A DNA stretch of 64,000 nucleotides, from positions 1-64,000 of the forward strand of contig JADYXZ010000019.1 in the NCBI GenBank assembly GCA_020853885.1, read 5' to 3'. Both the position numbers and the translations under genes were made by a program. Positions 45,501 through 52,992 of this stretch are shown here, in pieces (positions within the stretch are counted from its first letter, which is position 1; each line of letters starts with the position of its first letter). The notes under the pieces were generated by a model that was given only the letters and a program-made list of their open reading frames with translations, was not told where the DNA came from and did not search any database. This stretch comes from Bradyrhizobiaceae bacterium. Its GTDB lineage: Bacteria; Pseudomonadota; Alphaproteobacteria; Rhizobiales; Xanthobacteraceae.

Positions 45501-45941
45501 TCAGCGGGTAAGCGACTTGAGCCTGGGAAGCGCGATCTCTTCCCATTCCCGCAATCCGCGAGCGGTAACCAGGATTCGATCGTCGCGGAGCACGAGCCAT
45601 GTCGGCGCCCCCGGAACCCGATCGAATTCGCTGCGGAACCGGCGAAGATTCTCCGGCCAATGCTCGTCCTTGCGGAGATCGTGCAATCTCGGCGAGATGA
45701 CCTCGCGATAATCGAGCCGCGCGAACTCGGGTGATTCCAGGAACTGCTGCCGGTGCGCCTGCCGCCAGGCAACGCACGGCCCGCAATCGTCGGCGCCAAT
45801 GTAGATGACCGCAAGCTCCGCAGGCTTGCCGTCTTGCAGCGAACTGGTTGTCAGAAAAGCGCCGAGCCCGATCACGGCGATGGCGGGCAAAATCGCGCGC
45901 GGCACTACCCAGGATAGGCGGCATCGGTCTCGCTTCGGCAA
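45501..45941 (-). CDS. Membrane-anchored thioredoxin-like protein
   Basis: The 146-residue product has an N-terminal signal anchor (about residues 12-32) and a thioredoxin-like domain with CxxC in IGADDCGPCVAWRQ. I propose the TTG at 45941 because GCGGAGG lies five bases before it; an ATG at 46031 in frame would place the FNR-like box inside the coding sequence. It faces the NOR-like operon across that box. It probably reduces disulfides or prepares copper or heme sites in the periplasm, as expected for oxidase assembly. Confidence 0.7.
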   Translation of the reverse strand: MPKRDRCRLSWVVPRAILPAIAVIGLGAFLTTSSLQDGKPAELAVIYIGADDCGPCVAWRQAHRQQFLESPEFARLDYREVISPRLHDLRKDEHWPENLRRFRSEFDRVPGAPTWLVLRDDRILVTARGLREWEEIALPRLKSLTR

Positions 45942-46010
45942 TGCGACCTCCGCCGCGTTTGGGCACTGCAGCAGACGGTCATGGGATCGCACAGATGCCG
46001 CGGGTACCGC

Positions 46011-46024
46011 TTGACCTTGATCAA
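46011..46024. promoter_or_regulatory. FNR/FixK-like box ahead of the NOR-like operon
   Basis: TTGACCTTGATCAA matches the FNR consensus at 9 of 10 half-site positions. It is centred 70 bp before the first gene of the NOR-like operon and about 76 bp from the proposed TTG of the thioredoxin-like gene. Confidence 0.7.
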
Positions 46025-46087
46025 GCCCCATCGCGGCTGCCTCGCTTATCTATTTCCGCGGATTCTCGCGAGGGGAAGAGATTCATC

Positions 46088-46261
46088 ATGGCGTCACCCA
46101 CTGACACGACTTCGGCGCAGCAAACGGCAGAGCCGATTCCGTTCATGCAGCGCGTACTCGACAATCCGTTCCTTCTCTTGTTTCTCGGCGTGACCATTCC
46201 CACCGTCTTTTACATTCTGTGGGGTGTAATGGAGATCGCTTCCATACCGATTGCCGAGTGA
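46088..46261 (+). CDS. Small single-helix membrane protein, heme-copper enzyme accessory subunit
   Basis: The 57-residue product has a polar N-terminus of about 20 residues, then one membrane helix (NPFLLLFLGVTIPTVFYILW) and a short tail. GAGGGGAAGAG precedes the ATG at 46088. It is the first gene before subunit II (46314), the position of a subunit-IIa-like small peptide in ba3-type oxidases. It is too short to be assigned by similarity alone; the operon position and single helix support a structural subunit. Confidence 0.7.
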   Translation: MASPTDTTSAQQTAEPIPFMQRVLDNPFLLLFLGVTIPTVFYILWGVMEIASIPIAE

Positions 46262-46313
46262 CGGAACGTCGGCAGCAGTTGCAAGCGATTGGATTCATCG
46301 GAGGAGATTGACC

Positions 46314-46877
46314 ATGGCCGTAACACCCCCGGCACAACGAATTTGGTGGAAAGAGCCGGTCGAGCGGGTCGAGCTGGTTTGGACGGCGCTGGCGTTTCTC
46401 TGGGGCGTCGCGATGTTTGCCACGATGATCATCTGGCACATCGTCGGCCAGCAGAATCTCGCCAACGAGGCTTACCGCATACAGCCAGAGCGGTTCATGG
46501 AGCGGACGGAAGCGTTCGTCGAGAAATACAAGGTGGGCGAGCAGGGAGATACCGGGGTGCCCGTTGTCCGGCCGCCTGCCGGCTCCGACGTCTACATGCT
46601 TGGGCGTCTGTGGGAATGGTGGCCGGTGCTCGAATTGGAGAAGGGGCAAAGCTATCGCCTGCACCTCTCTTCCGTCGATTGGCAGCACGGATTTTCCCTG
46701 CAGCCGGTGAACATCAATATTCAGGTTCATCCCGGCTATGAGCACGTGCTGACGATCACGCCGGATCAGGCCGGCGAATACGGAATCGTCTGCAACGAAT
46801 TCTGTGGAATTGGCCACCACACGATGGCCGGCAAGATCATCGTGGTTGATCGCAACACGCCGAAGCGGGGGCAATAA
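46314..46877 (+). CDS. Heme-copper enzyme subunit II with CuA centre
   Basis: The 187-residue protein has one N-terminal membrane helix (about residues 20-42) and a periplasmic cupredoxin domain. CuA ligands are complete: His in SVDWQHGFSLQ and CNEFCGIGHHTM with both cysteines, the Glu, His and Met. It receives electrons from a cytochrome c or cupredoxin. It is followed with no gap by subunit I. GGAGGAG precedes the ATG. A CuA subunit is absent from classical cNOR but present in sNOR-type NO reductases and ba3 oxidases. Confidence 0.92.
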   Translation: MAVTPPAQRIWWKEPVERVELVWTALAFLWGVAMFATMIIWHIVGQQNLANEAYRIQPERFMERTEAFVEKYKVGEQGDTGVPVVRPPAGSDVYMLGRLWEWWPVLELEKGQSYRLHLSSVDWQHGFSLQPVNINIQVHPGYEHVLTITPDQAGEYGIVCNEFCGIGHHTMAGKIIVVDRNTPKRGQ

Positions 46878-48607
46878 TGACGACGATCGAGGCCGCTGGC
46901 CGTGCCGTTGCAGCTAGAAATGTCGAATTCCGTACCTGTCCGTTCACCGGACTGAAGGTCGATCTTGCCGCGCAGCGTCTGATCTACGCCAACGCGGTCG
47001 CCGCCGTCATATTCCTCGCGGTCGGGGGTCTCTTCGGTTTCCTGGTGGCGCTGACGCGCTGGCCGGCTGTTCATCTTCTGCCGGCCGAGTGGTTCTATCT
47101 CGTCCTCACCGGGCACGGGGCCAACGTCCTGCTGTTCTGGATCATCTTCTTCGAGATCGCCGTTCTCTATTTCGCTTCGGCTGTTCTGCTGAATTCGCGG
47201 CTCGCCGCGCCGAAGTTCGCATGGCTCGGCTTCATTCTGATGGTTGTCGGCGCGGTGATGACCAACGTCGCCGTGTTCCAGGGCGATTCGACGGTGATGT
47301 TCACCTCGTATCCGCCGATGAAGGCGGCCTGGCACTTCTATCTTGGACTGATCCTGTTTGCCGTCGGTGCGCTGGTCGGCTGTGCCATCTTCTTTGCGAC
47401 GCTCGTAATCGCCAAGGATGAGGGGACGTATCAAGGATCGATTCCCCTCGTTACGTTCGGCGCCTTGACCGCCGCGATCATCGCGGTGTTCACCATTGCG
47501 GCCGGCGCGATCATCTTGGTGCCGACCTTCCTCTGGTCGGTCGGCCTCATCAGCCACATCGATCCGCTGATGTACAAGGTGGTCTGGTGGGCGATGGGGC
47601 ACTCATCGCAGCAGATCAACGTGTCGGCACACGTGGCGATCTGGTATGCGATTGCCGCGATCGTCATCGGCGCGCAGCCGCTGTCGGAGAAGGTCAGCCG
47701 GACGGCCTTCTTCCTCTACATCCTCTTCCTGCAACTTGCTTCGGCGCACCATCTGCTCGTCGAACCGGGCATCAGCTCGGAGTGGAAGATCTTCAATACG
47801 AGCTACGCGATGTATCTCGCGGTGCTCGGCAGCATGATCCACGGCTTGACGGTTCCGGGCGCGATCGAGGCGGCGCAGCGTCGAAACGGCTTCACGAAGG
47901 GCGCGTTCGAGTGGCTCCGCAAAGCGCCTTGGGGCAATCCGGCGTTCTCCGGCATGTTCCTGTCGCTCGTGATGTTCGGGTTCATCGGCGGAATTTCCGG
48001 TGTGGTGCTCGGGACCGAGCAGATCAACATCCTCATGCACAACACGATCTATGTGCCCGGTCACTTCCACGGGACGGTCGTAGCCGGCACGACGCTCGCC
48101 TTCATGGCGGTCACCTACCTCGTGGTGCCGCTCATCTTCCAGCGGCAGATCGTGTTTCCCGGCCTGGCGAAGATCCAGCCCTATCTGTTCGGGATCGGGG
48201 CGGCGGGTATTTCGCTGTTCATGATGGGTGCGGGCACGCTCGGCGTTCCGCGGAGACATTGGGACCTGACGCTTGCCGAAGCGCCGATCCCGTATGAGTT
48301 TTCCGCCGGCGCATTCCTCATGATGGGCCTGAACGGGCTGTTCGCCACGCTCGCGGCGCTCGGCGGGATCATCTACGTCGTCGTCGTGGTTGCATCGGTA
48401 TTCTTCGGCAAGAAAGTCGATTCGACGAAACCGGTCTGGCAATTCCCCGTCACCAGCACCGCGGCGGCGAACGTCGGCAAGTATGGGAGCCACGGCACGG
48501 TCAAGCTGCCGGGGACGATCATCCTCGTCGCCGTCTTCTTCGTCGCGTTCATGCTCTACTACTACGTGAACTGGAAATATCTCTCGGCGGTATGGCCGCT
48601 GCGTTGA
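46877..48607 (+). CDS. Heme-copper subunit I, B-type, active-site Tyr replaced by Gln (NO reductase-like)
   Basis: The 576-residue, about 13-helix protein aligns with ba3-type oxidase subunit I. All six metal ligands are present: His80 and His398 for low-spin heme, His396 for high-spin heme, and His242, His291 and His292 for CuB. The crosslinked tyrosine expected four residues after the first CuB His (GHPxVY in ba3) is Gln246 in AMGHSSQQINV. Loss of this Tyr is the hallmark of NO-reducing members. The operon also holds SCO/SenC and ctaB genes, as in sNOR clusters of nitrifiers. I therefore favour NO reductase over O2 reductase, but activity is not proven. Confidence 0.85.
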   Translation: MTTIEAAGRAVAARNVEFRTCPFTGLKVDLAAQRLIYANAVAAVIFLAVGGLFGFLVALTRWPAVHLLPAEWFYLVLTGHGANVLLFWIIFFEIAVLYFASAVLLNSRLAAPKFAWLGFILMVVGAVMTNVAVFQGDSTVMFTSYPPMKAAWHFYLGLILFAVGALVGCAIFFATLVIAKDEGTYQGSIPLVTFGALTAAIIAVFTIAAGAIILVPTFLWSVGLISHIDPLMYKVVWWAMGHSSQQINVSAHVAIWYAIAAIVIGAQPLSEKVSRTAFFLYILFLQLASAHHLLVEPGISSEWKIFNTSYAMYLAVLGSMIHGLTVPGAIEAAQRRNGFTKGAFEWLRKAPWGNPAFSGMFLSLVMFGFIGGISGVVLGTEQINILMHNTIYVPGHFHGTVVAGTTLAFMAVTYLVVPLIFQRQIVFPGLAKIQPYLFGIGAAGISLFMMGAGTLGVPRRHWDLTLAEAPIPYEFSAGAFLMMGLNGLFATLAALGGIIYVVVVVASVFFGKKVDSTKPVWQFPVTSTAAANVGKYGSHGTVKLPGTIILVAVFFVAFMLYYYVNWKYLSAVWPLR

Positions 48608-48656
48608 TCGTGGAGATGTTCTGCTGGGCGGCGGCGCTCAGCATCGGAGAGCCGTG

Positions 48657-49520
48657 ATGGTCATGGTTGTCGGCCAAGTCGTATCGCTGCTGAAACTACG
48701 GATAGGCGTAGCCATAGCCGCGAGCGCAATGGCGGGCATGGCCGCGACGCAAGGGCCCGCTCTTTCGGCAGGCGAGATCGTCACGTTTGCGCTTGCGGTG
48801 CTCGGCGGTGCCGGCGCCGCAGGTGCATTCAATCACTACTACGAGCGGGAGACCGATCGGCGCATGGCTCGCACGCGCCGGCGTCCGTTTGCGAGCGGAG
48901 CATTCCGCGAGAGTGATTGGTGGCTCGTCTCGTTTGGGGCGCTGCTCGTCGCGTCCCTGCTGCTCGCTGCGATCAGCGGCGGGATGCTGGCGGCGCTCTA
49001 TGTCTTCCTCGGCGCATTCGTCTACGGCATTGTGTACACCGTTTGGCTCAAGCACCGGACCGTCTGGAACATCGTCGTAGGCGGACTCGCCGGCAGCTTT
49101 GCTGTTCTCGCTGGCGCTGCGGCGGTCAATCCGGCGCCCCAGGCCGCGCCGCTGCTGCTGGCGGTCGTCCTGTTCTTGTGGACGCCGCCGCATTTCTGGA
49201 GTCTCGCGGCGGCGCGCAGCGAGGACTACGTTTCCGCCGGCGTGCCCATGCTTCCGAATGTTGCGCCGACCCGGACGTGGACGCTCGCAATTCTGCTGCA
49301 CACGGTGATCCTGGCGCTGCTGTCGCTGGCCCCCCTGGGTTTCGGCTTCGGCCCCATCTACGGGATAGCGGCGGCATCGGGAGGGGCCTATTTTGCCTGG
49401 CGCAGCTGGCAGCTTTACCGGCAGCCGACCCCCGCCGCCGCAATGGCGAACTTCAAGGCGTCGCTGCTGCAGCTTTCCCTGCTGATCCTCGGCGTGGTTG
49501 CCGATTCTGCGATGGGATGA
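48657..49520 (+). CDS. ctaB: Heme O synthase (protoheme IX farnesyltransferase)
   Basis: The 287-residue UbiA-family protein has about nine membrane helices. The prenyl-diphosphate motif NHYYERETDRRMARTRRRP, VWLKHRTVWNIVVGG and WTPPHFWSLA are typical of CtaB. It farnesylates heme b to heme O. The ATG at 48657 has GGAGA upstream; a GTG three bases earlier is possible. Presence inside this operon suggests the heme-copper enzyme uses heme o or a at its active site. No ctaA gene lies in the window. Confidence 0.9.
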   Translation: MVMVVGQVVSLLKLRIGVAIAASAMAGMAATQGPALSAGEIVTFALAVLGGAGAAGAFNHYYERETDRRMARTRRRPFASGAFRESDWWLVSFGALLVASLLLAAISGGMLAALYVFLGAFVYGIVYTVWLKHRTVWNIVVGGLAGSFAVLAGAAAVNPAPQAAPLLLAVVLFLWTPPHFWSLAAARSEDYVSAGVPMLPNVAPTRTWTLAILLHTVILALLSLAPLGFGFGPIYGIAAASGGAYFAWRSWQLYRQPTPAAAMANFKASLLQLSLLILGVVADSAMG

Positions 49521-49527
49521 ATGGCGA

Positions 49528-50361
49528 ATGTCCCGTGCTCGTTCGTTTCGCATCCTCGTACTGGCCGCGCTCGCTGGTGTCCTGACCCTGGCGAGCGCAC
49601 CATTCTCGGCACACGGGCATGAATCTCCGTCTCGCAGGGCCGTGCCGGATCAGCGTCAGTGGCTTGAAGTGAGCCAGAAGGCCCTCGGCAATCTCGTCGG
49701 CGATTACCGGTTCGTCGAGACCAAAGGCGCCACCGTTTCGCTGGACAGTCTGCAGGGAAAGCCGGTGGTATTCAGCCTCATCTATACGAGCTGCAGCCAC
49801 GTCTGCCCGATGATAACCCAACGCCTGCGTCGCGCTGTGGAAGAAGCGCAGCGCGTGATCGGCTCGGATCGCTTCACGGTCGTCACCGTGGGATTCGACG
49901 TCCGCAACGATACGCCGATGCGGATGGCCGCGTTCGCCCGCGCCCAGGGGGTCGACTTTCCCAATTGGCTCTTCCTCAGCGGAGATGATGCTTCGGTATC
50001 GAAGCTCGCGGAGGACCTCGGGTTTTCCTACACCGCGATGGCGGGCGGCTTCCTGCATGCAGCGCAGACGACGATCGTCGATCGGGACGGCCGCGTCTAT
50101 CGCCATGTCTATGGCGACGACTTCCCGATCCAGATGTTTATGGAGCCGCTGAAGGAAGCGGTTTACGGGACGGTCGGAACCTTCCTGAGCGTCGATGGCT
50201 TGTTCGATCGGATCCGTTTCATCTGCACGGTCTACGATCCCAACCAGGGCCGCTATCGGATTAGCTACGCAATCGCCATGACCCTCCTGACCGGCGTGAT
50301 CTCGCTCAGCGTGACCGCATTGGTCATTTCGCGAGCATGGCTGAAAAGTCGTCGCGCATAG
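49528..50361 (+). CDS. SCO1/SenC-family copper chaperone
   Basis: The 277-residue protein has an N-terminal signal/anchor (about residues 7-28), a thioredoxin-like SCO domain with copper-binding CxxxC in TSCSHVCPM and His in YRHVYGDDF, and an extra C-terminal membrane helix near ALVISRAWLK. It inserts copper into the CuA site of subunit II. senC in the same operon as a CuA NO reductase is known from sNOR clusters. The ATG at 49528 lies eight bases after the ctaB stop. Confidence 0.9.
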   Translation: MSRARSFRILVLAALAGVLTLASAPFSAHGHESPSRRAVPDQRQWLEVSQKALGNLVGDYRFVETKGATVSLDSLQGKPVVFSLIYTSCSHVCPMITQRLRRAVEEAQRVIGSDRFTVVTVGFDVRNDTPMRMAAFARAQGVDFPNWLFLSGDDASVSKLAEDLGFSYTAMAGGFLHAAQTTIVDRDGRVYRHVYGDDFPIQMFMEPLKEAVYGTVGTFLSVDGLFDRIRFICTVYDPNQGRYRISYAIAMTLLTGVISLSVTALVISRAWLKSRRA

Positions 50362-50398
50362 TCGCGCACGATTGAACCAACAATCGGGTTGACCGCGC

Positions 50399-51979
50399 AT
50401 GCGCTCGCTTCTGAGGAATGGATTCGAATTTTTGGAACGTGCGGCCGACACGATCTTCGGCCCGCGGCTGAATCCGATTCCCCAGCTTGGCGCGCTCGGT
50501 TTCTTTCTGTTCTGGATCGTGGCGGTCAGCGGCATCTATCTTTTCATTTTCTTCGATACAGGCGTTGTTGACGCCTACAATTCGATCGAGAGCATTACCC
50601 ACCGCCAGTGGTTCGCCGGCGGCGTGCTCCGCAGTTTCCACCGCTACGCGTCCGACCTGATGGTGGTCGTGCTTGTGGTTCATGCGACACGCGAGTTTGC
50701 GCTGGACCGTTACCGCGGGGCGTACTGGTTCTCCTGGTTCACGGGCGTTCCGCTCATCTGGCTGCTCTATGCCTCCGGCATTACCGGATACTGGCTGGTT
50801 TGGGATCAGCTGGCGCAGTACGTGGCGATCGTGAGTTCGGAGCTCCTCGACTGGCTGCCGATTTTTGGCGAGCCGATTGCCCGCAATTTTCTTACGCCCG
50901 CCAGTCTGAACGACCGCTTCTTCACGTTGCTGATCTTCATGCACATCGGCATTCCGCTGGTGCTGCTGTTCGTGATGTGGGTGCATATCCTGCGGATTTC
51001 GCGGCCGAACATGAATCCGCCGCGCGCGCTGGCGGTTGTCGTGTTGATCTCGCTGGTCATCGTCTCGTTCTGGAAGCCGGCGCAAAGTCAGGGGTCGGCC
51101 GACCTCGCGGCCATACCCAACGACGTCGGCCTCGACTGGTTCTACCTGCCGCTCTATCCGCTGGCCGATCTTTGGTCGCATGGCGCCGTGTGGGCGCTGC
51201 TGGGCGGGTTCACCCTGATGCTTCTCGCCATGCCCTGGCTCCCGCCGTTGCGGCGGCCGAGGCCGGTGGAAGTCAATCTCGCGCATTGCAACGGCTGCGG
51301 ACGCTGCGTGGAGGATTGCCCCCACGAAGCGGTGCGGATGGTGCCGCGGGCGGACGGCCGGCCGTTCATCCAGCAGGCGCAGGTCAATTCCGCGGCTTGC
51401 GTGAGCTGCGGGATCTGCGTCGGTTCCTGCCCGTCGTCGACGCCGTTCCGAAGATCGGCGGAGCTGGAGACGGGGATCGACTTGCCCGATCTCCCGTTGC
51501 GCGAGTTGCGCCGGCAAACCGAGGCGGCCGCCGCGGAGCTGTCCGGCCCGGTCCGCGTGCTGACTTTCGCCTGCGCGCACAGCGCCGCCGGCGTTCAGCA
51601 GAAGCACACCGTCAAGGTTCCCTGCATCGCTACGGTGCCGCCGTCGCTGATCGATTACGTGGTCAGCCGCAATCTGGCCGACGGCGTCGTGGTGGCGGGT
51701 TGTGCCGAACGGGCGGGCTACCATCGCCTGGGCGTGGCCTGGATGCAGGGCCGTCTCGCCGGCGAACGCGATCCCCGCCTGCGGGCGAGAGTGCAGCGGG
51801 AACGGATCTGCTCGATCTGGGCGTCGCGCTCGGAGCAATCCCGCTTTGGCGCCGAGGTGAAGCGTTTCACGGCGGCACTCGGCAGCCTGGGTCCGAACAA
51901 GGGCTTGTCGCCCCGCACGGATGGCGGCGCTGAATCTGCCGCCAAAGCTGAAAGTCTCCATGAGGAAGTTGTCTCATGA
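50399..51979 (+). CDS. Cytochrome b / 2[4Fe-4S] ferredoxin / MvhD-like fusion protein
   Basis: The 526-residue protein has three parts. Residues about 1-225 form a cytochrome b/b6-like membrane domain with bis-His pairs H81/H95 and H182/H196, both spaced 14 as in bc complexes. Residues about 290-350 are a 2[4Fe-4S] ferredoxin: C297-C300-C303-C307 and C334-C337-C340-C344. Residues about 385-455 resemble MvhD/FlpD-type iron-sulfur subunits, retaining C392, C409 and C435 but missing other family cysteines. It could link quinol, ferredoxin or another carrier to the heme-copper enzyme encoded upstream. I know of no standard name for this arrangement. Confidence 0.85.
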   Translation: MRSLLRNGFEFLERAADTIFGPRLNPIPQLGALGFFLFWIVAVSGIYLFIFFDTGVVDAYNSIESITHRQWFAGGVLRSFHRYASDLMVVVLVVHATREFALDRYRGAYWFSWFTGVPLIWLLYASGITGYWLVWDQLAQYVAIVSSELLDWLPIFGEPIARNFLTPASLNDRFFTLLIFMHIGIPLVLLFVMWVHILRISRPNMNPPRALAVVVLISLVIVSFWKPAQSQGSADLAAIPNDVGLDWFYLPLYPLADLWSHGAVWALLGGFTLMLLAMPWLPPLRRPRPVEVNLAHCNGCGRCVEDCPHEAVRMVPRADGRPFIQQAQVNSAACVSCGICVGSCPSSTPFRRSAELETGIDLPDLPLRELRRQTEAAAAELSGPVRVLTFACAHSAAGVQQKHTVKVPCIATVPPSLIDYVVSRNLADGVVVAGCAERAGYHRLGVAWMQGRLAGERDPRLRARVQRERICSIWASRSEQSRFGAEVKRFTAALGSLGPNKGLSPRTDGGAESAAKAESLHEEVVS

Positions 51980-52479
51980 TTGCGCAACTTCGCGTGGCAG
52001 GGCAGATCGCCGTGTTTATTGCGGTATTCGCCGGCGTCGCCGCGCTTTCTGACTGGCCGTCCTATCATCAAATTCCGCCGCAGTCGGCAGTCGTCAAGCT
52101 GAGCTTCACGCATGTCGCCGATCGCGTGGCGGCCTGCCGCGAGCGGACGAAGGAAGAGCTGGAAAAGCTACCGCCCAACATGCGCAATCCGCTCGAGTGT
52201 TCGCGCCGGCGCGGGGCCGTATATGTCGAGCTGGATATCGACGGCCGGACGGTCTATCGGGGATCGCTGCAGCCCTCCGGTTTATCGGGGGATGGGCCGG
52301 CGCGAGTCTATGAGCGATTTGTGGTCCCCGTTGGGGCGCACGGAATCGCCGTTCGCATGCGCGACACGGGGCGATCCGAGGGTTTCGATCATGCCAAGTC
52401 CGGCGAGGTCGTTCTCGCCTCCAATCAGAACTTCGTCATCGATTTTCGCCGCGAAGCCAACGGCTTCGTATTCCAGTAA
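51976..52479 (+). CDS. Unknown membrane-anchored protein of the NOR-like operon
   Basis: The 167-residue product is not recognised. It has an N-terminal hydrophobic helix (about residues 8-25) and a soluble, probably periplasmic beta-rich domain. Two cysteines (VAACRERTK and NPLECSRRR) about 20 residues apart may form a disulfide. Its ATG overlaps the stop of the cytochrome b fusion gene (ATGA), so the two are co-translated and probably act together. It might be a cytochrome-b-associated subunit or assembly factor. Confidence 0.7.
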   Translation: MIAQLRVAGQIAVFIAVFAGVAALSDWPSYHQIPPQSAVVKLSFTHVADRVAACRERTKEELEKLPPNMRNPLECSRRRGAVYVELDIDGRTVYRGSLQPSGLSGDGPARVYERFVVPVGAHGIAVRMRDTGRSEGFDHAKSGEVVLASNQNFVIDFRREANGFVFQ

Positions 52480-52500
52480 GATCGGCCAGAGGGGATGGCC

Positions 52501-52905
52501 ATGCGATTGCTGCAGTGGAAAAAGGAATACGGAATCGGAATCGAGGCGGTGGATCACGAGCATCGCCAGCTGATCGAGCTGATCAACCGGATGCACGAGG
52601 CGTTTGCCAGCGATGAATCCAAGCAGACGGTATCCGCGTTTTTCGGTGACATCCTGAAGGAGATATCCGCGCATTTCGCGCTGGAGGAAAAGATCATGCG
52701 CGAGGAGGGGTACAGCCGCCTCGGTCCGCATAAGGAAGATCACGAGCGGCTGCTCGACGAGCTGCGCGAGATGATGGACGCGTTCGATCGCTCCAACGAG
52801 ATCGACAGCTTCGAATTGGCCCTGCGCCTGGACACATGGTTCCTGCGCCACTTTCAGACGCACGACGCTCAGCTCCACGGCGAGCTCGGCGAGCATCATC
52901 ATTGA
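52501..52905 (+). CDS. Bacteriohemerythrin
   Basis: The 134-residue single-domain hemerythrin has all ligands: VDHEHRQLIE, HFALEEKIM (HxxxE), HKEDHERLL (HxxxH) and HFQTHDAQ (HxxxxD). I prefer the ATG at 52501, since AGAGGGG lies six bases before it; an ATG at 52495 is too close. It binds O2 or NO reversibly at a diiron site. It is the last gene of the NOR-like operon, so NO capture or delivery is a plausible role. Confidence 0.9.
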   Translation: MRLLQWKKEYGIGIEAVDHEHRQLIELINRMHEAFASDESKQTVSAFFGDILKEISAHFALEEKIMREEGYSRLGPHKEDHERLLDELREMMDAFDRSNEIDSFELALRLDTWFLRHFQTHDAQLHGELGEHHH

Positions 52906-52921
52906 AGCCTTGTACGGCCGT

Positions 52922-52941
52922 GCGGCCGCATGGGCGGCCGC
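52922..52941. terminator. Candidate hairpin between convergent genes
   Basis: GCGGCCGC-ATGG-GCGGCCGC forms an 8-bp perfect stem with a four-base loop, between the bacteriohemerythrin stop and the ubiV stop. There is no T-run directly after it on the plus strand, so factor-independent termination is uncertain. Confidence 0.35.
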
Positions 52942-52992
52942 TCAATCGATATAAGAAAAAACGAGATTCTGTGCGCGGCGCAAATCGCGCGA

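Noticed and set aside
45942..46031. ATG at 46031 as start of the thioredoxin-like gene
   Set aside because: It would put the FNR-like box in coding sequence and the added residues show no signal or homology; the TTG at 45941 has a good ribosome-binding site.
46877..48607. Ordinary cytochrome c oxidase
   Set aside because: The active-site Tyr of oxidases is replaced by Gln, so the default label was not accepted, although the fold and CuA subunit are oxidase-like.
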